Source: Solwaraspora sp. WMMA2065
GTDB taxonomy: Bacteria; Actinomycetota; Actinomycetes; Mycobacteriales; Micromonosporaceae
Assembly: GCF_030345075.1 (NCBI RefSeq)
Contig: NZ_CP128361.1
Location: forward strand, 5,704,001-5,768,000
Direction: 5' to 3'
Length of the DNA: 64,000 nt
Under the pieces are notes generated by a model. That model saw only the letters and a program-made list of their open reading frames with translations. It was not told the origin of the DNA and searched no databases. The position numbers were made by a program, and so were the translations under genes. Of the stretch, positions 24,584-32,420 are shown piece after piece. Within the stretch, counting starts at the first letter, position 1. Every line of letters begins with the position of its first letter.

Positions 24584-25671
24584 TCGACATACCCGGCGCG
24601 GTGGACATCGCCGACGTGGCCACCGGATCCCCCGACGCCGGGGTCGCCGCCCACTACGGCGACCCGATGCGCGAGCAGCGCCGGCTCGCCACCGAGGTCG
24701 GCCTGGTCGACCGGAGCAACCGGGGAGTGCTGGCGGTGCCCGGGGCCGAACGGATCGGCTGGCTGCACACCCTGACCACCCAGCATCTGGCGACGCTGCG
24801 CGCCGGTCAGGGCACCGAGCTGCTGGTGCTCTCCCCACACGGCCACGTGGAGCAGCACGCGATGGTCGCCGAGGACGGCACCACCACCTGGCTGGACACC
24901 GAGCCGCAGATGGCCGGCGAGCTGCTGACGTACCTGCTGAAAATGCGGTTCTTCACCCAGGTCGACCCAGCGGAGGTGACCGCCGACTGGGCGGTGCTGT
25001 CGCTGGTCGGCCCGGCCGCGGTCGACGCGGCGGCGGCGCTGGGCGTGACCGGGCTGGCCGACCCGGACCTGCTGCCGGTGCCCGCGTCGAAGTTCGCCGC
25101 CGGGTCGATCCCCGACCGGCCCACCGTGCTCTACCCGGTGGCCGCGCTGCCGACCGACGGGCCGTACCGGGGTGGCTGGGCCCGCCGGGTGCCACTCGGC
25201 GTCGACCTGCTGGTACCCCGGGCCGCGACGGCACAACTGGTGGCCGAGGCGAGTGCGGCCGGTGCAGCCCCGGCCGGGCTGTGGGCGTACGAGGCAATGC
25301 GGGTCGCCTCGCGTACCCCCCGGGTCGGTCTGGAGACCGACCACCGGGCGATCCCCGCGGAGGTCGGCCTGCTCGGACCGGCGGTCCACCTCGACAAGGG
25401 CTGCTACCGGGGGCAGGAGACGGTGGCCCGGGTGCACAACCTGGGCCGGCCACCGCGCCGGCTGGTGCTGCTGCACCTCGACGGGGTGACCAGCGATACC
25501 CCGCCGGACGCCGGCACCCCGCTGACCCTGGAGGGCCGGACGGTCGGCTTCGTCGGCACCGCGCTGCGCCACCACGAGCTCGGCATGGTCGCTCTGGCGG
25601 TGGTGAAACGCAACGTGCCGGACGACGCCGATCTGCGTGCCGGTGAGTTCACCGCCGCGATCGAGCCCTGA
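24580..25671 (+). CDS. ygfZ: YgfZ/GcvT-type folate-binding protein (CAF17-like)
   Basis: A 363-residue protein. The family signature KGCYRGQE is at about 273-280, after a GcvT-like aminomethyltransferase fold. YgfZ proteins use tetrahydrofolate and help assemble or repair some Fe-S enzymes. GTG 24580 overlaps the stop of the Fur-family gene (GTGA), so translation is coupled; that link between a metal regulator and an Fe-S helper makes sense. The same gene neighbourhood with nitrobindin is seen in mycobacteria (from memory). Confidence 0.9.
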   Translation: MIDIPGAVDIADVATGSPDAGVAAHYGDPMREQRRLATEVGLVDRSNRGVLAVPGAERIGWLHTLTTQHLATLRAGQGTELLVLSPHGHVEQHAMVAEDGTTTWLDTEPQMAGELLTYLLKMRFFTQVDPAEVTADWAVLSLVGPAAVDAAAALGVTGLADPDLLPVPASKFAAGSIPDRPTVLYPVAALPTDGPYRGGWARRVPLGVDLLVPRAATAQLVAEASAAGAAPAGLWAYEAMRVASRTPRVGLETDHRAIPAEVGLLGPAVHLDKGCYRGQETVARVHNLGRPPRRLVLLHLDGVTSDTPPDAGTPLTLEGRTVGFVGTALRHHELGMVALAVVKRNVPDDADLRAGEFTAAIEP

Positions 25672-25688
25672 GCCGGGATGTCGCAGAG

Positions 25689-26681
25689 TTGACCAGGTAC
25701 GCCGGCGGGGTGCCGCTGGTCGAGATGGCCCGCTCCGGTTTCGTGGAGAGCCGGCATCACGGCTCACTGGTGGTGCTGGCCGCTGACGGCGGACTGCGGG
25801 AGCGGTTCGGCGACGTGGAGTCGCCGGTGTTCCCCCGGTCGGCGAACAAGCCGTTGCAGGCGATCGGCATGCTGTGGGCCGGGCTGCGGCTGGCCGATCC
25901 AGCCGACCTGGCGCTGGTCTGTGCCAGCCACAGTGGCGAAGACTTCCACCTGGCCCGGGTGGCCGCGCTGCTGCGTACCGCCGGGCTCACCGAGGCGGCG
26001 CTGCGCTGCCCGCCGGAGCTGCCGGTCGGCGCGGCCGCCGCAGCCGACGTGCTGCGAGCCGGTGGCGGGCCGAGTCGGCTGCAGATGAACTGCTCCGGCA
26101 AGCACGCCGGGATGCTGCTGACCTGCCGGGCGGCCGGTTGGCCGGTGGAGGAGTACTGGCATCCGGAGCATCCGTTGCAGGAACGGATCCGGGCCGCCGT
26201 CGAGGAGTACGCCGGTGAGCCGGCCGCCGCCGTCGGGGTGGACGGCTGCGGTGCGCCGGTGCTGGCGCTGTCGCTGACCGCGGTGGCGCGGGCGTTCCTG
26301 CGGCTGGTGCACGGCCTCGCCGGGTCGGTGGAGCGGACCGTGGCGGACGCGATGCGGGCGTACCCGGAGCTGGTGGCCGGCACCGGACGGGCCGACACCC
26401 GACTGATGCGGGCCGTGCCCGGGCTGCTGGCCAAGGTCGGTGCGGAGGGTGTGCTGGCGGTGGCGGTGCCCGGCGTCGGGGCGATCGCGGTGAAGATCGA
26501 CGACGGCGCGCAGCGGGCGACGGTGCCGCCGGTGGTCGCCGCGCTGCGTCGGCTCGGCGTCGGCACTGGCGCCGACGCCGAAGGCCTGGATCCGACGGCT
26601 CTGGCCGAACTCGGTGAGCCGCCGGTGCTCGGTGGCGGCCAGCCGGTCGGCACGCTGCGCGCCCTGTGCCGGCCCTCCTGA
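25689..26681 (+). CDS. Asparaginase (asparaginase II / thermolabile family)
   Basis: A 330-residue protein. Signature blocks are visible: FPRSANKPLQ near 48-57, CASHSGED, MNCSGKHAGML, and VDGCGAP near 180. This beta-lactamase-fold-like family hydrolyses L-asparagine to aspartate and ammonia. The TTG at 25689 is shown; GTG 25710 (VPLVEMARSGF) is a good alternative and starts closer to the conserved core. Only 17 bases separate it from ygfZ, so it is likely in the same transcript. Confidence 0.9.
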   Translation: MTRYAGGVPLVEMARSGFVESRHHGSLVVLAADGGLRERFGDVESPVFPRSANKPLQAIGMLWAGLRLADPADLALVCASHSGEDFHLARVAALLRTAGLTEAALRCPPELPVGAAAAADVLRAGGGPSRLQMNCSGKHAGMLLTCRAAGWPVEEYWHPEHPLQERIRAAVEEYAGEPAAAVGVDGCGAPVLALSLTAVARAFLRLVHGLAGSVERTVADAMRAYPELVAGTGRADTRLMRAVPGLLAKVGAEGVLAVAVPGVGAIAVKIDDGAQRATVPPVVAALRRLGVGTGADAEGLDPTALAELGEPPVLGGGQPVGTLRALCRPS

Positions 26682-26704
26682 CGAGACTGGCCGGCGGACG
26701 AGTT

Positions 26705-26755
26705 GGCTATCGCACGGTGATCGGCTATCGCACGGTGATCGGCTATCGCACGGTG
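26705..26755. repeat. 18-bp tandem triplication of a gene's last codons
   Basis: GGCTATCGCACGGTGATC at 26705-26722 and 26723-26740, then a third copy of its first 15 bases from 26741. Read on the minus strand, each copy holds ACC GTG CGA TAG, the final codons and stop of the alpha/beta hydrolase gene. Thus the stop region is present three times. Confidence 0.9.
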
Positions 26756-27552
26756 TCGGCGAGGAACTCACGCAGCGCGGCGTCGACCGGCCCGGGGCAC
26801 TCCAGCGGCAGCAGGTGGGCCGCGTCGGGCACGTCCGGCAGCCGCCGGGCGGTCGGGATGCCGGTGCTGATCAGGTCGGCCAGGGCAAGGATGTCCGGCA
26901 CGTCGAGCGCACCGGCGCCGACCAGCACCGGCACGCCGATCTCACCGAGCCGGCGGGCCGCCGGTGGATCGAGTTCGCGGTGGGTGACGTCGCCGAGCGC
27001 GGCTTCGGCGGCGAGCGCCCGACGGTCCATTTCGCGGGCGAAGGCGATCAGCTCCGGGTCGACGTCGGCGGGCTGCCGGTGCGGGCCGACGACCCAGAAC
27101 CGCACCTCGGCGTCGGCCATCGCGTCCAGATCCTCCGGGTCCACCGCGCCGACCAGGTCGTCCCAGAGCTGTTCGGTGGCGTCGGACCAGTCGTGGCCGC
27201 CCAGGGCGGACCCGAACAGGGCGAGGGCGGTGACCCGGTCGGGGTGGGCGATGGCGACGTCGATGGCGACCGCGCCGCCGAACGAACAGCCGACCAGCGC
27301 GGCGCGGGCGACTCCGAGCGCGTCCAGTAGGCCGATCACGTCGTCGTGGTGGGCGAACGCGGTGGCCGGCAGGTCGGACTCGCCGTACCCGCGCAGATCC
27401 ATGGCGATCACCCGGTGCCGGTCACGAAGCGCGGCGACCTGCGCCCGCCACATCCGGCGGTCGGCGATGCCGGCGTGGATCAGCAGTACGGGTGGCCCGG
27501 TGCCGACGTCGTCGTAGCTGATCGTTGCGTTGCTTACCCGGATCGTCGTCAT
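26743..27552 (-). CDS. Alpha/beta hydrolase
   Basis: A 269-residue enzyme. HAGIADRRMW marks the oxyanion region, VGCSFGGAV the nucleophile elbow (Ser in GCSFG), and DAAHLLPLE the catalytic His. The order fits esterases and hydrolases like the AB-hydrolase-1 group; the substrate is unknown. The ATG at 27552 was preferred over the in-frame start at 27591. It converges on the asparaginase gene, and its stop lies in a tandem repeat. Confidence 0.88.
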   Translation of the reverse strand: MTTIRVSNATISYDDVGTGPPVLLIHAGIADRRMWRAQVAALRDRHRVIAMDLRGYGESDLPATAFAHHDDVIGLLDALGVARAALVGCSFGGAVAIDVAIAHPDRVTALALFGSALGGHDWSDATEQLWDDLVGAVDPEDLDAMADAEVRFWVVGPHRQPADVDPELIAFAREMDRRALAAEAALGDVTHRELDPPAARRLGEIGVPVLVGAGALDVPDILALADLISTGIPTARRLPDVPDAAHLLPLECPGPVDAALREFLADTVR

Positions 27553-27635
27553 CGGCGGGCAGCCTAGCGACACGGGGCGGGTGGCCGCCAACGACTTTCT
27601 CGGCTGCTCCTGCGACGGTTCTTCCGGGTGACTCC

Positions 27636-27651
27636 GCTAACTTTCGTTAGC
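27636..27651. promoter_or_regulatory. Palindromic operator before the XRE gene
   Basis: GCTAAC-TTTC-GTTAGC is a perfect 6-4-6 dyad, and a related half site GCTAGC follows about ten bases later. It sits at about -45 to -60 relative to the XRE start, just upstream of the expected -35. Probably autoregulation by the XRE protein (inference). Confidence 0.5.
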
Positions 27652-27694
27652 GTTTCGCTAGCAGTTGCAAGCAGATCGGGGCTACCGTCGAGAC

Positions 27695-28288
27695 ATGGCC
27701 ACACCGAAGGACCTGCCCCGCGACATCGGGGGCTTCATCCGGGACCTGCGGCACAACGCCCGCATCTCGCTGCGGCAGCTCGCCGAGCAGGCCGGCGTCA
27801 GCAACCCGTACCTCAGTCAGGTGGAGCGCGGCCTGCGCAAACCGAGCGCGGAGGTGCTCCAGCAGTTGGCCAGCGCGCTGCGGGTCTCCACGCCGGTGAT
27901 GTACCTGCGGGCCGGGCTGCTCGACGACAAGGACGGCCAGGGCGTGCTTGCCGCGATCGCTTCGGACCCCGACCTCACCATGGCGCAGAAGCAGTCGCTG
28001 AGCCAGATCTACGAGACGTTCCGCCGGGAGAACGCCCGGCACGCCGGACCGGACACCGACGCGGACACAGCTACCGCCGCCGAAGCCGCCGAAGAAGTTG
28101 AGGAGCAGACCCTGCAGTCGGTCGCCGTCACCGAGGCCGGGGCCGCACCTGGCCCGGCGGGCGAGGACCCGCCGCCGACCGCGCCGACCAGGACCACTTC
28201 CCGGCAGAAGACCACCCCCCGGCGTCGTACGCCCCGGGCCGGGGAAACCGAGCAGGCCGCCGCAGCGGCCGAGGAGGAGCAACGATGA
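27695..28288 (+). CDS. XRE-type regulator upstream of HBHA-like gene
   Basis: A 197-residue protein. The helix-turn-helix is at about 14-70: ISLRQLAEQAGVSNPYLSQV followed by ERGLRKPSAEVLQQLASALR. The rest is a low-complexity Ala/Thr/Glu tail with a basic patch (TTSRQKTTPRRRTPRA) and an acidic end. TACCGT at 27683-27688 ends six bases before the ATG, suggesting a leaderless mRNA. It overlaps the next gene by four bases. In mycobacteria a homologous regulator precedes hbhA, so this is a conserved pair. Confidence 0.9.
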   Translation: MATPKDLPRDIGGFIRDLRHNARISLRQLAEQAGVSNPYLSQVERGLRKPSAEVLQQLASALRVSTPVMYLRAGLLDDKDGQGVLAAIASDPDLTMAQKQSLSQIYETFRRENARHAGPDTDADTATAAEAAEEVEEQTLQSVAVTEAGAAPGPAGEDPPPTAPTRTTSRQKTTPRRRTPRAGETEQAAAAAEEEQR

Positions 28289-28746
28289 GCCAGCCGAAGA
28301 CCAAGCGGATCCCAGCACCTCTGTACGCCGTCGCCGGCGCCGGTGACCTGGCCTACCAGCAGCTGCGCAAGCTACCGGTGGCCGTCACCCAGCTGACCGG
28401 CAAGGCCACCCTCGGCACCGTCGGCCTGCGGGAGAAGGCTGCCCAGGGCACGGCCGAGCTGCGTGAGCGGGCCAACACCGGTGCCGACCTGGAGCGCCTG
28501 CGAGCGATCGCGGTGCGCAACCGCGACGCGGTGCTCGCCGGTGCCCAGTCGGCCGGGCAGCGGGCCGTGGCGATCTACGGCACGCTGGTGGCGCACGGCG
28601 AGCGGGTCGTCGGCACCGGGGTGGTCCGGGCCGCCGACACCGTCAATGCCGACATGGCGACCACCGAGGCTCCAGCCCAGGTCACCGCGGCACCGGAAGC
28701 CGACTCGACCGAGCCGGCCAAGCCCACCCAGGCCAAGGCCGAGTAG
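28285..28746 (+). CDS. HBHA-like (heparin-binding hemagglutinin-type) helical protein
   Basis: A 153-residue, almost fully helical protein: PAPLYAVAGAGDLAYQQLRK, then a long Ala/Arg/Glu-rich coil, and a short Lys/Ala/Pro-rich C-terminus (STEPAKPTQAKAE). Mycobacterial HBHA has the same N-terminal core and a much longer lysine-rich tail that binds heparin. Here the tail is short, so the adhesin role is doubtful; a membrane-surface or lipid-storage scaffold role is equally possible. Start ATG overlaps the XRE stop (ATGA). Confidence 0.78.
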   Translation: MSQPKTKRIPAPLYAVAGAGDLAYQQLRKLPVAVTQLTGKATLGTVGLREKAAQGTAELRERANTGADLERLRAIAVRNRDAVLAGAQSAGQRAVAIYGTLVAHGERVVGTGVVRAADTVNADMATTEAPAQVTAAPEADSTEPAKPTQAKAE

Positions 28747-28766
28747 TTCCGGCGGGTCCGGGTGAT

Positions 28767-28809
28767 CCGCGGGCCCCGGATGCAGGTGGCACCCGTCCGG
28801 GGCCCGCGG
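28767..28809 (+). terminator. GC-rich hairpin after the HBHA-like gene
   Basis: CCGCGGGCCCCGGA (28767-28780) pairs with TCCGGGGCCCGCGG (28796-28809), loop of 15 bases. It separates the HBHA-like gene from DUF2516. A -10-like TAAGCT (28812-28817) starts just after it. Confidence 0.7.
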
Positions 28810-28823
28810 CATAAGCTTTGGGC

Positions 28824-29132
28824 ATGGACTCTGCCGCGCCGCTGTTCTATGCCGACGTCCGGTACATCCTCGACCTGGCGCTGTTCGTGTTCGCCCTCGT
28901 CGTGCAGGCGGTCGCGCTGGTGCACTGCGTCACCCAGAAAGGCGAGGCGTTCCCGGCGATCGGCACCCTGCCGAAAGGCGCGTGGCTGGCCATCCTCGGC
29001 GTCTGCCTGCTGCTCACCCTGCTGTTCCAGGTCAGCCTGTTCGGTCTGATCGGGATCGCCGCCGGGCTGATCTACCTGCTCGACGTGCGGGTCGGGCTGC
29101 GGGACATCGCCGACGGCCGAGGCTCCTGGTGA
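28824..29132 (+). CDS. DUF2516 membrane protein
   Basis: A 102-residue protein with two membrane helices (about 12-32 and 52-80) and a short C-terminal tail (VRVGLRDIADGRGSW). The family is widespread in actinobacteria next to hbhA-like genes and has no known function. TAAGCT ends six bases before the ATG, consistent with leaderless transcription. Its stop overlaps the GTG of the next gene. Confidence 0.87.
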   Translation: MDSAAPLFYADVRYILDLALFVFALVVQAVALVHCVTQKGEAFPAIGTLPKGAWLAILGVCLLLTLLFQVSLFGLIGIAAGLIYLLDVRVGLRDIADGRGSW

Positions 29133-30022
29133 GAGATTTTCGTTGGCCACCGCCGCCGGACGGCGGGCCGCGGACCTACGGGCCCGGCCCGTCCGGTCCC
29201 CGTACCGGCCGACCCGCGCTGCCCGAACCGGAGACCGAGGTGATCACCACGCCGCACGGCGTGGAGCTGGAACGGCTGGTCACCGGGTCCGGTGAGCCGA
29301 CCACCGTCTTCGCACACGGTATAGCGCACGGGATCGCCACCACCCGGCCGTTGGGCAGCGGAGTCGTCGGGCGCAAGGTGTTCTTCCAGTTCCGGGGGCA
29401 CGGCCGGTCCGCCGCGCCGGCCGGCCCATGGGGCTACCCCGATCTGGCCCGGGACCTGCGGGCCGTGGCCGATCTGACCGGTGCCGGCCGAGCGGTCGGG
29501 ATGAGCCTCGGTGCCGGGGCGCTGGCCCGGTTGCTGACCGACAGCCCGCAGCGGTTCGACCGGGCGGTGTTCTTCCTACCGTCGGCCTTCGACACGGCCC
29601 GGCCGGCCTCGGCCCGCCAGCGGGTCGCCGAGCTGGTCACCGCGGTCAACGACAGCGACGTCTCCGGGGTGGCGGAGCTGATCGCGGCGGAGACCCCGGT
29701 GCCGGTACGCAACACCCCGGCCGCGTGGGCGTACCTGCGTACCAGGATCGACCAGCTGCTGCGCGACGGCCTCGCAGCCGAACTGGTCGACCTGGCCGAC
29801 GCAGTGCCGGTGCCCGACCCGGCGGCGCTCGCCGCGGTCACCGCCCGGGTCCTGGTGATCGGCTGCGTCGGCGACGACCTGCACCCGGCCGAGACCGCCG
29901 AGCGGCTGGCCGCCGCCATCCCGGGCGCCGCCCTGCACGTCTACGACCGCCCCGGCGTGCTCTGGAACCAGCGCACCGATCTGCGGCAGCGGGTCTCCGG
30001 CTTTCTCAACGAGCCGACCTGA
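29129..30022 (+). CDS. Alpha/beta hydrolase
   Basis: A 297-residue enzyme with a proline-rich N-terminus, then the fold from about residue 40. The nucleophile elbow is VGMSLGAGA (Ser in GMSLG); HGIAHGIATTRP is the oxyanion area. The usual final catalytic His near the C-terminus is not obvious (RPGVLWNQ replaces the common GH motif), so activity is uncertain. GTG 29129 overlaps the DUF2516 stop by four bases. Its own stop lies inside a long terminator hairpin. Confidence 0.82.
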   Translation: MRDFRWPPPPDGGPRTYGPGPSGPRTGRPALPEPETEVITTPHGVELERLVTGSGEPTTVFAHGIAHGIATTRPLGSGVVGRKVFFQFRGHGRSAAPAGPWGYPDLARDLRAVADLTGAGRAVGMSLGAGALARLLTDSPQRFDRAVFFLPSAFDTARPASARQRVAELVTAVNDSDVSGVAELIAAETPVPVRNTPAAWAYLRTRIDQLLRDGLAAELVDLADAVPVPDPAALAAVTARVLVIGCVGDDLHPAETAERLAAAIPGAALHVYDRPGVLWNQRTDLRQRVSGFLNEPT

Positions 30023-30062
30023 TCAGCGACGGGCGCCACGGCGCCCGTCGCTGATCAGGTCG
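30015..30062. terminator. Exceptionally long bidirectional terminator hairpin
   Basis: A perfect 22-bp stem (30015-30036 with 30041-30062) closes the loop CACG. The left arm includes the TGA stop of the hydrolase gene. It lies between convergent genes and should terminate both. Confidence 0.85.
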
Positions 30063-30069
30063 ACCACGG

Positions 30070-31356
30070 TCAACCGCAGCAGCCGCCGGAGGCGGCGGAC
30101 GGCGTGGTGGACTGGTCGCTGGGCGTCACCGAGCAGACGCCGGTCTCCGGCAGATCCAGCTGTACGTCCCGGGCGGCGGTCCAGTCACCGGCCAGCGCCG
30201 CCGTGACCGAGCGGACCTGCTCGTAGCCGGTGGCCAGCAGGAACGTCGGTGCCCGGCCGTAGCTTTTCATGCCGACGACGTAGTACCCCGGCTCCGGCTG
30301 GGTGAGCTCGTCCACCCCGTGCGGCGGGACGGTGCCACAGGAATGCTCGTTCGGGTCGATCAGCGGGGCCAGCATCCGGGCGCAGCCCAGCGCCGGGTCC
30401 AGGTCCAGTCGTAGCTCGTCGGCGATCCGGTGGTCGGGGCGGAACCCGGTGGCCGACACGATCCGGTCGGCGGCCAGCGTCCGGCCGTCGGTTGCGATCA
30501 GTTCGGCCCGGCCGCTGGCGGTGGCGCGTACGGTGTGCACGCCGAATCCGCTGACCAGCTCGACTCGGCCGGAGTCGAGCAGCAACCGCAGTCCGGTGCC
30601 CAACTTGCCGCGGCCAGGCAGAGCGTCGGCATCGCCGCCGCCCAACGCCCGGTCGATGGTCGCGCCCCGGGTGACCCAGCTGACCTGGGTGCCCGGCTCC
30701 TGAGCAGCCAGCTCGGCGAGGGCCAGCAGGGTGTTGGCGGCGGAGTGGCCGGCACCGACGACCACGGTGTGCCGGCCGGTGTGGTCGGCCCGGTGGGCAC
30801 CGAGCACGTCCGGCAGAGCGGTGCTGATCAAGTGGGCTGCCTGCGGCTCGCCGTGGGCGGGCAGCCCGTTGACGCCCAGGACGTTCGGCGTACCCCAGGT
30901 GCCGGAGGCGTCGATGACGGCACCGGCGCTGAGCTCCGTACCGTCGGCGAGCCGGACCACGAACGGTGCCTGCTCGCGGCCGTCGGTGCGGACCCGGTCG
31001 ATGCCGGTGCGGCCCAGTGCGACGACCCGCGCGCCGTACCGGATCCGACCGGCCAAGTCGGGCAGCTTGGCCAGCGGTTCGAGGTAGTCGCCGACCAACT
31101 CGGCGCCGGTCGGCAGGTGCTCGGGATCGGGGGCGGCCCAGCCGGCGGCGTCGAGCAGCCGGCGGGCGGCGGTGTCGATGTTGTAACGCCAGGGGGAGAA
31201 GAGCTGAACGTGCCCCCACCTGCCGACCGCCGCGCCAGCGTTGCCACCAGCCTCCAGCAGGACCCAGGGCAGGCCGCGTTCGTGCAGGTGGGCGGCGGCG
31301 GCCAGGCCGACCGGTCCGGCCCCGATGACGACGGCCGGTTGCTCTTCGTTGATCAT
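30070..31356 (-). CDS. ArsO-like FAD-dependent oxidoreductase
   Basis: A 428-residue flavoprotein. The FAD motif GAGPVG is at 12-17 and the NAD(P)H motif is VVVGAGHSAAN. WGHVQLFSPWRYNID is characteristic of the flavoprotein found with arsR-acr3 genes in actinobacteria, sometimes called ArsO. The C-terminus ends ASGGCCG with vicinal cysteines that could bind As(III) or another thiophile. ATG 31356 follows GGAGGGATCC. No arsR or arsenic pump is nearby, but the upstream region has strong operator-like dyads. The arsenic link is an inference. Confidence 0.82.
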   Translation of the reverse strand: MINEEQPAVVIGAGPVGLAAAAHLHERGLPWVLLEAGGNAGAAVGRWGHVQLFSPWRYNIDTAARRLLDAAGWAAPDPEHLPTGAELVGDYLEPLAKLPDLAGRIRYGARVVALGRTGIDRVRTDGREQAPFVVRLADGTELSAGAVIDASGTWGTPNVLGVNGLPAHGEPQAAHLISTALPDVLGAHRADHTGRHTVVVGAGHSAANTLLALAELAAQEPGTQVSWVTRGATIDRALGGGDADALPGRGKLGTGLRLLLDSGRVELVSGFGVHTVRATASGRAELIATDGRTLAADRIVSATGFRPDHRIADELRLDLDPALGCARMLAPLIDPNEHSCGTVPPHGVDELTQPEPGYYVVGMKSYGRAPTFLLATGYEQVRSVTAALAGDWTAARDVQLDLPETGVCSVTPSDQSTTPSAASGGCCG

Positions 31357-31387
31357 GGATCCCTCCGTGCTGGCGAGCGTTTGCAGT

Positions 31388-31457
31388 CTTGATGATCGTC
31401 GAATCAACCATACGATGCCCGCTGTTTCGACGATGGTCAAGTTTGACACTCGTCAAA
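31388..31457. promoter_or_regulatory. Nested operator dyads upstream of the ArsO-like gene
   Basis: An 18-bp inverted repeat with 15 matches, CTTGATGATCGTCGAATC (31388-31405) and GTTTCGACGATGGTCAAG (31424-31441), is followed at once by a perfect TTTGAC-ACTC-GTCAAA dyad (31442-31457). AT-rich, TTGA/TCAA-flanked dyads are typical of ArsR-family sites. They lie 30-100 bases upstream of the flavoprotein ATG. Confidence 0.65.
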
Positions 31458-31503
31458 TCAGCTGGCTGGGTGATTCCATCTGGTCAGCGGTAACCTGCCA
31501 CCC

Positions 31504-31620
31504 GTGGGTGTCACCAGTCACGGCCGTACCGACCGACTCGACCTGCACGACCCGACCCTGCGTGAGTGGCAGAGCAAAGGTCGGGCCAACCGCCGGGTAC
31601 GGCTGCGCCTGGCCGGCTGA
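31504..31620 (+). CDS. Possible leaderless 38-residue peptide before EI24 gene
   Basis: A frame starting VGVTSHGRTDRLDLHDP and ending RRVRLRLAG. TAACCT at 31491-31496 ends seven bases before the GTG, the spacing of a leaderless start. The stop is one base before the ATG of the EI24 gene, so translation could be coupled. The protein is charged and basic at the end. I do not recognise it. Confidence 0.42.
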   Translation: MGVTSHGRTDRLDLHDPTLREWQSKGRANRRVRLRLAG

Positions 31621-31621
31621 G

Positions 31622-32398
31622 ATGATCCGCGCCTTCCTCGACGGTGTCCGGCTGTTCCTGCGGGGCTTCGGCACCTACGCCCGCAACCCGAAGATGGTGC
31701 TGCTCGGGCTGATCCCGGCGGTGATCGCCGGGGTGCTGTTCGTGGCCGCGTTCGTCGGTTGGACAGCCGTCGTGGTCGACGTCGCCGGCTGGCTCACCCC
31801 GTTCGCCGACGACTGGTCGGCGGGCACCCGGGACGCGGTACGCGGTGCGGTCGCCGTCGCGTTGCTGGCCCTCGGTGGGCTGATCGGTGTACTCACCTTC
31901 ACCGCCGTGACCCTGTTCATCGGGGATCCGTTCTACGAGAAGATTTCCGAACGGGTGGAGGAGCAGCATGGCGGGGTGCCGAACGGGGTCGACGTACCGT
32001 GGTGGCGGTCGCTGTGGCACAGCCTGCTCGACTCGGCCCGGCTGATCGCGTTTGGCATCGTCATCGGGATACCGCTGTTCCTCTGCGGGTTCATCCCGGT
32101 CGTCGGGCAGACCGTGGTGCCGGTGGTCGCCGCCCTGTTCGGCGGCTGGCGGCTCGCACTTGAGCTGGTCGGTTCCGCGTTCTACCGCCGTGGGCTGCGG
32201 CTGCCGGACCGGCGGGTGGCACTGCGCAGCAACCGGCCGAAGGCGCTCGGCTTCGGGGTGGCGGTCTTCTGCTGCTGCCTGATCCCGTTCGGCGCGGTAC
32301 TGGTCATGCCGGCGGCGGTGGCCGGCGCGACGCTGCTCGCCCGCCAGTCGCTCGACCAGCCCACCGACGGGCCACCGCAGCTTGCTCCGCCCGCTTAG
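31622..32398 (+). CDS. EI24 / CysZ-like membrane protein
   Basis: A 258-residue protein of the EI24 (CysZ-like) family with four to six membrane segments (VLLGLIPAVIAGVLFVAAFV; AVALLALGGLIGVLTFTAVT; LIAFGIVIGIPLFLCGFIPV; AVFCCCLIPFGAVLVMPAAV). The motif IGDPFYEKISERVEE is conserved in the family. Some CysZ proteins import sulfate, but actinobacterial EI24 proteins are uncharacterised. ATG 31622 starts one base after a short upstream frame. Confidence 0.88.
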   Translation: MIRAFLDGVRLFLRGFGTYARNPKMVLLGLIPAVIAGVLFVAAFVGWTAVVVDVAGWLTPFADDWSAGTRDAVRGAVAVALLALGGLIGVLTFTAVTLFIGDPFYEKISERVEEQHGGVPNGVDVPWWRSLWHSLLDSARLIAFGIVIGIPLFLCGFIPVVGQTVVPVVAALFGGWRLALELVGSAFYRRGLRLPDRRVALRSNRPKALGFGVAVFCCCLIPFGAVLVMPAAVAGATLLARQSLDQPTDGPPQLAPPA

Positions 32399-32420
32399 TG
32401 GCTGGCGGCCTGTGCGGCGT

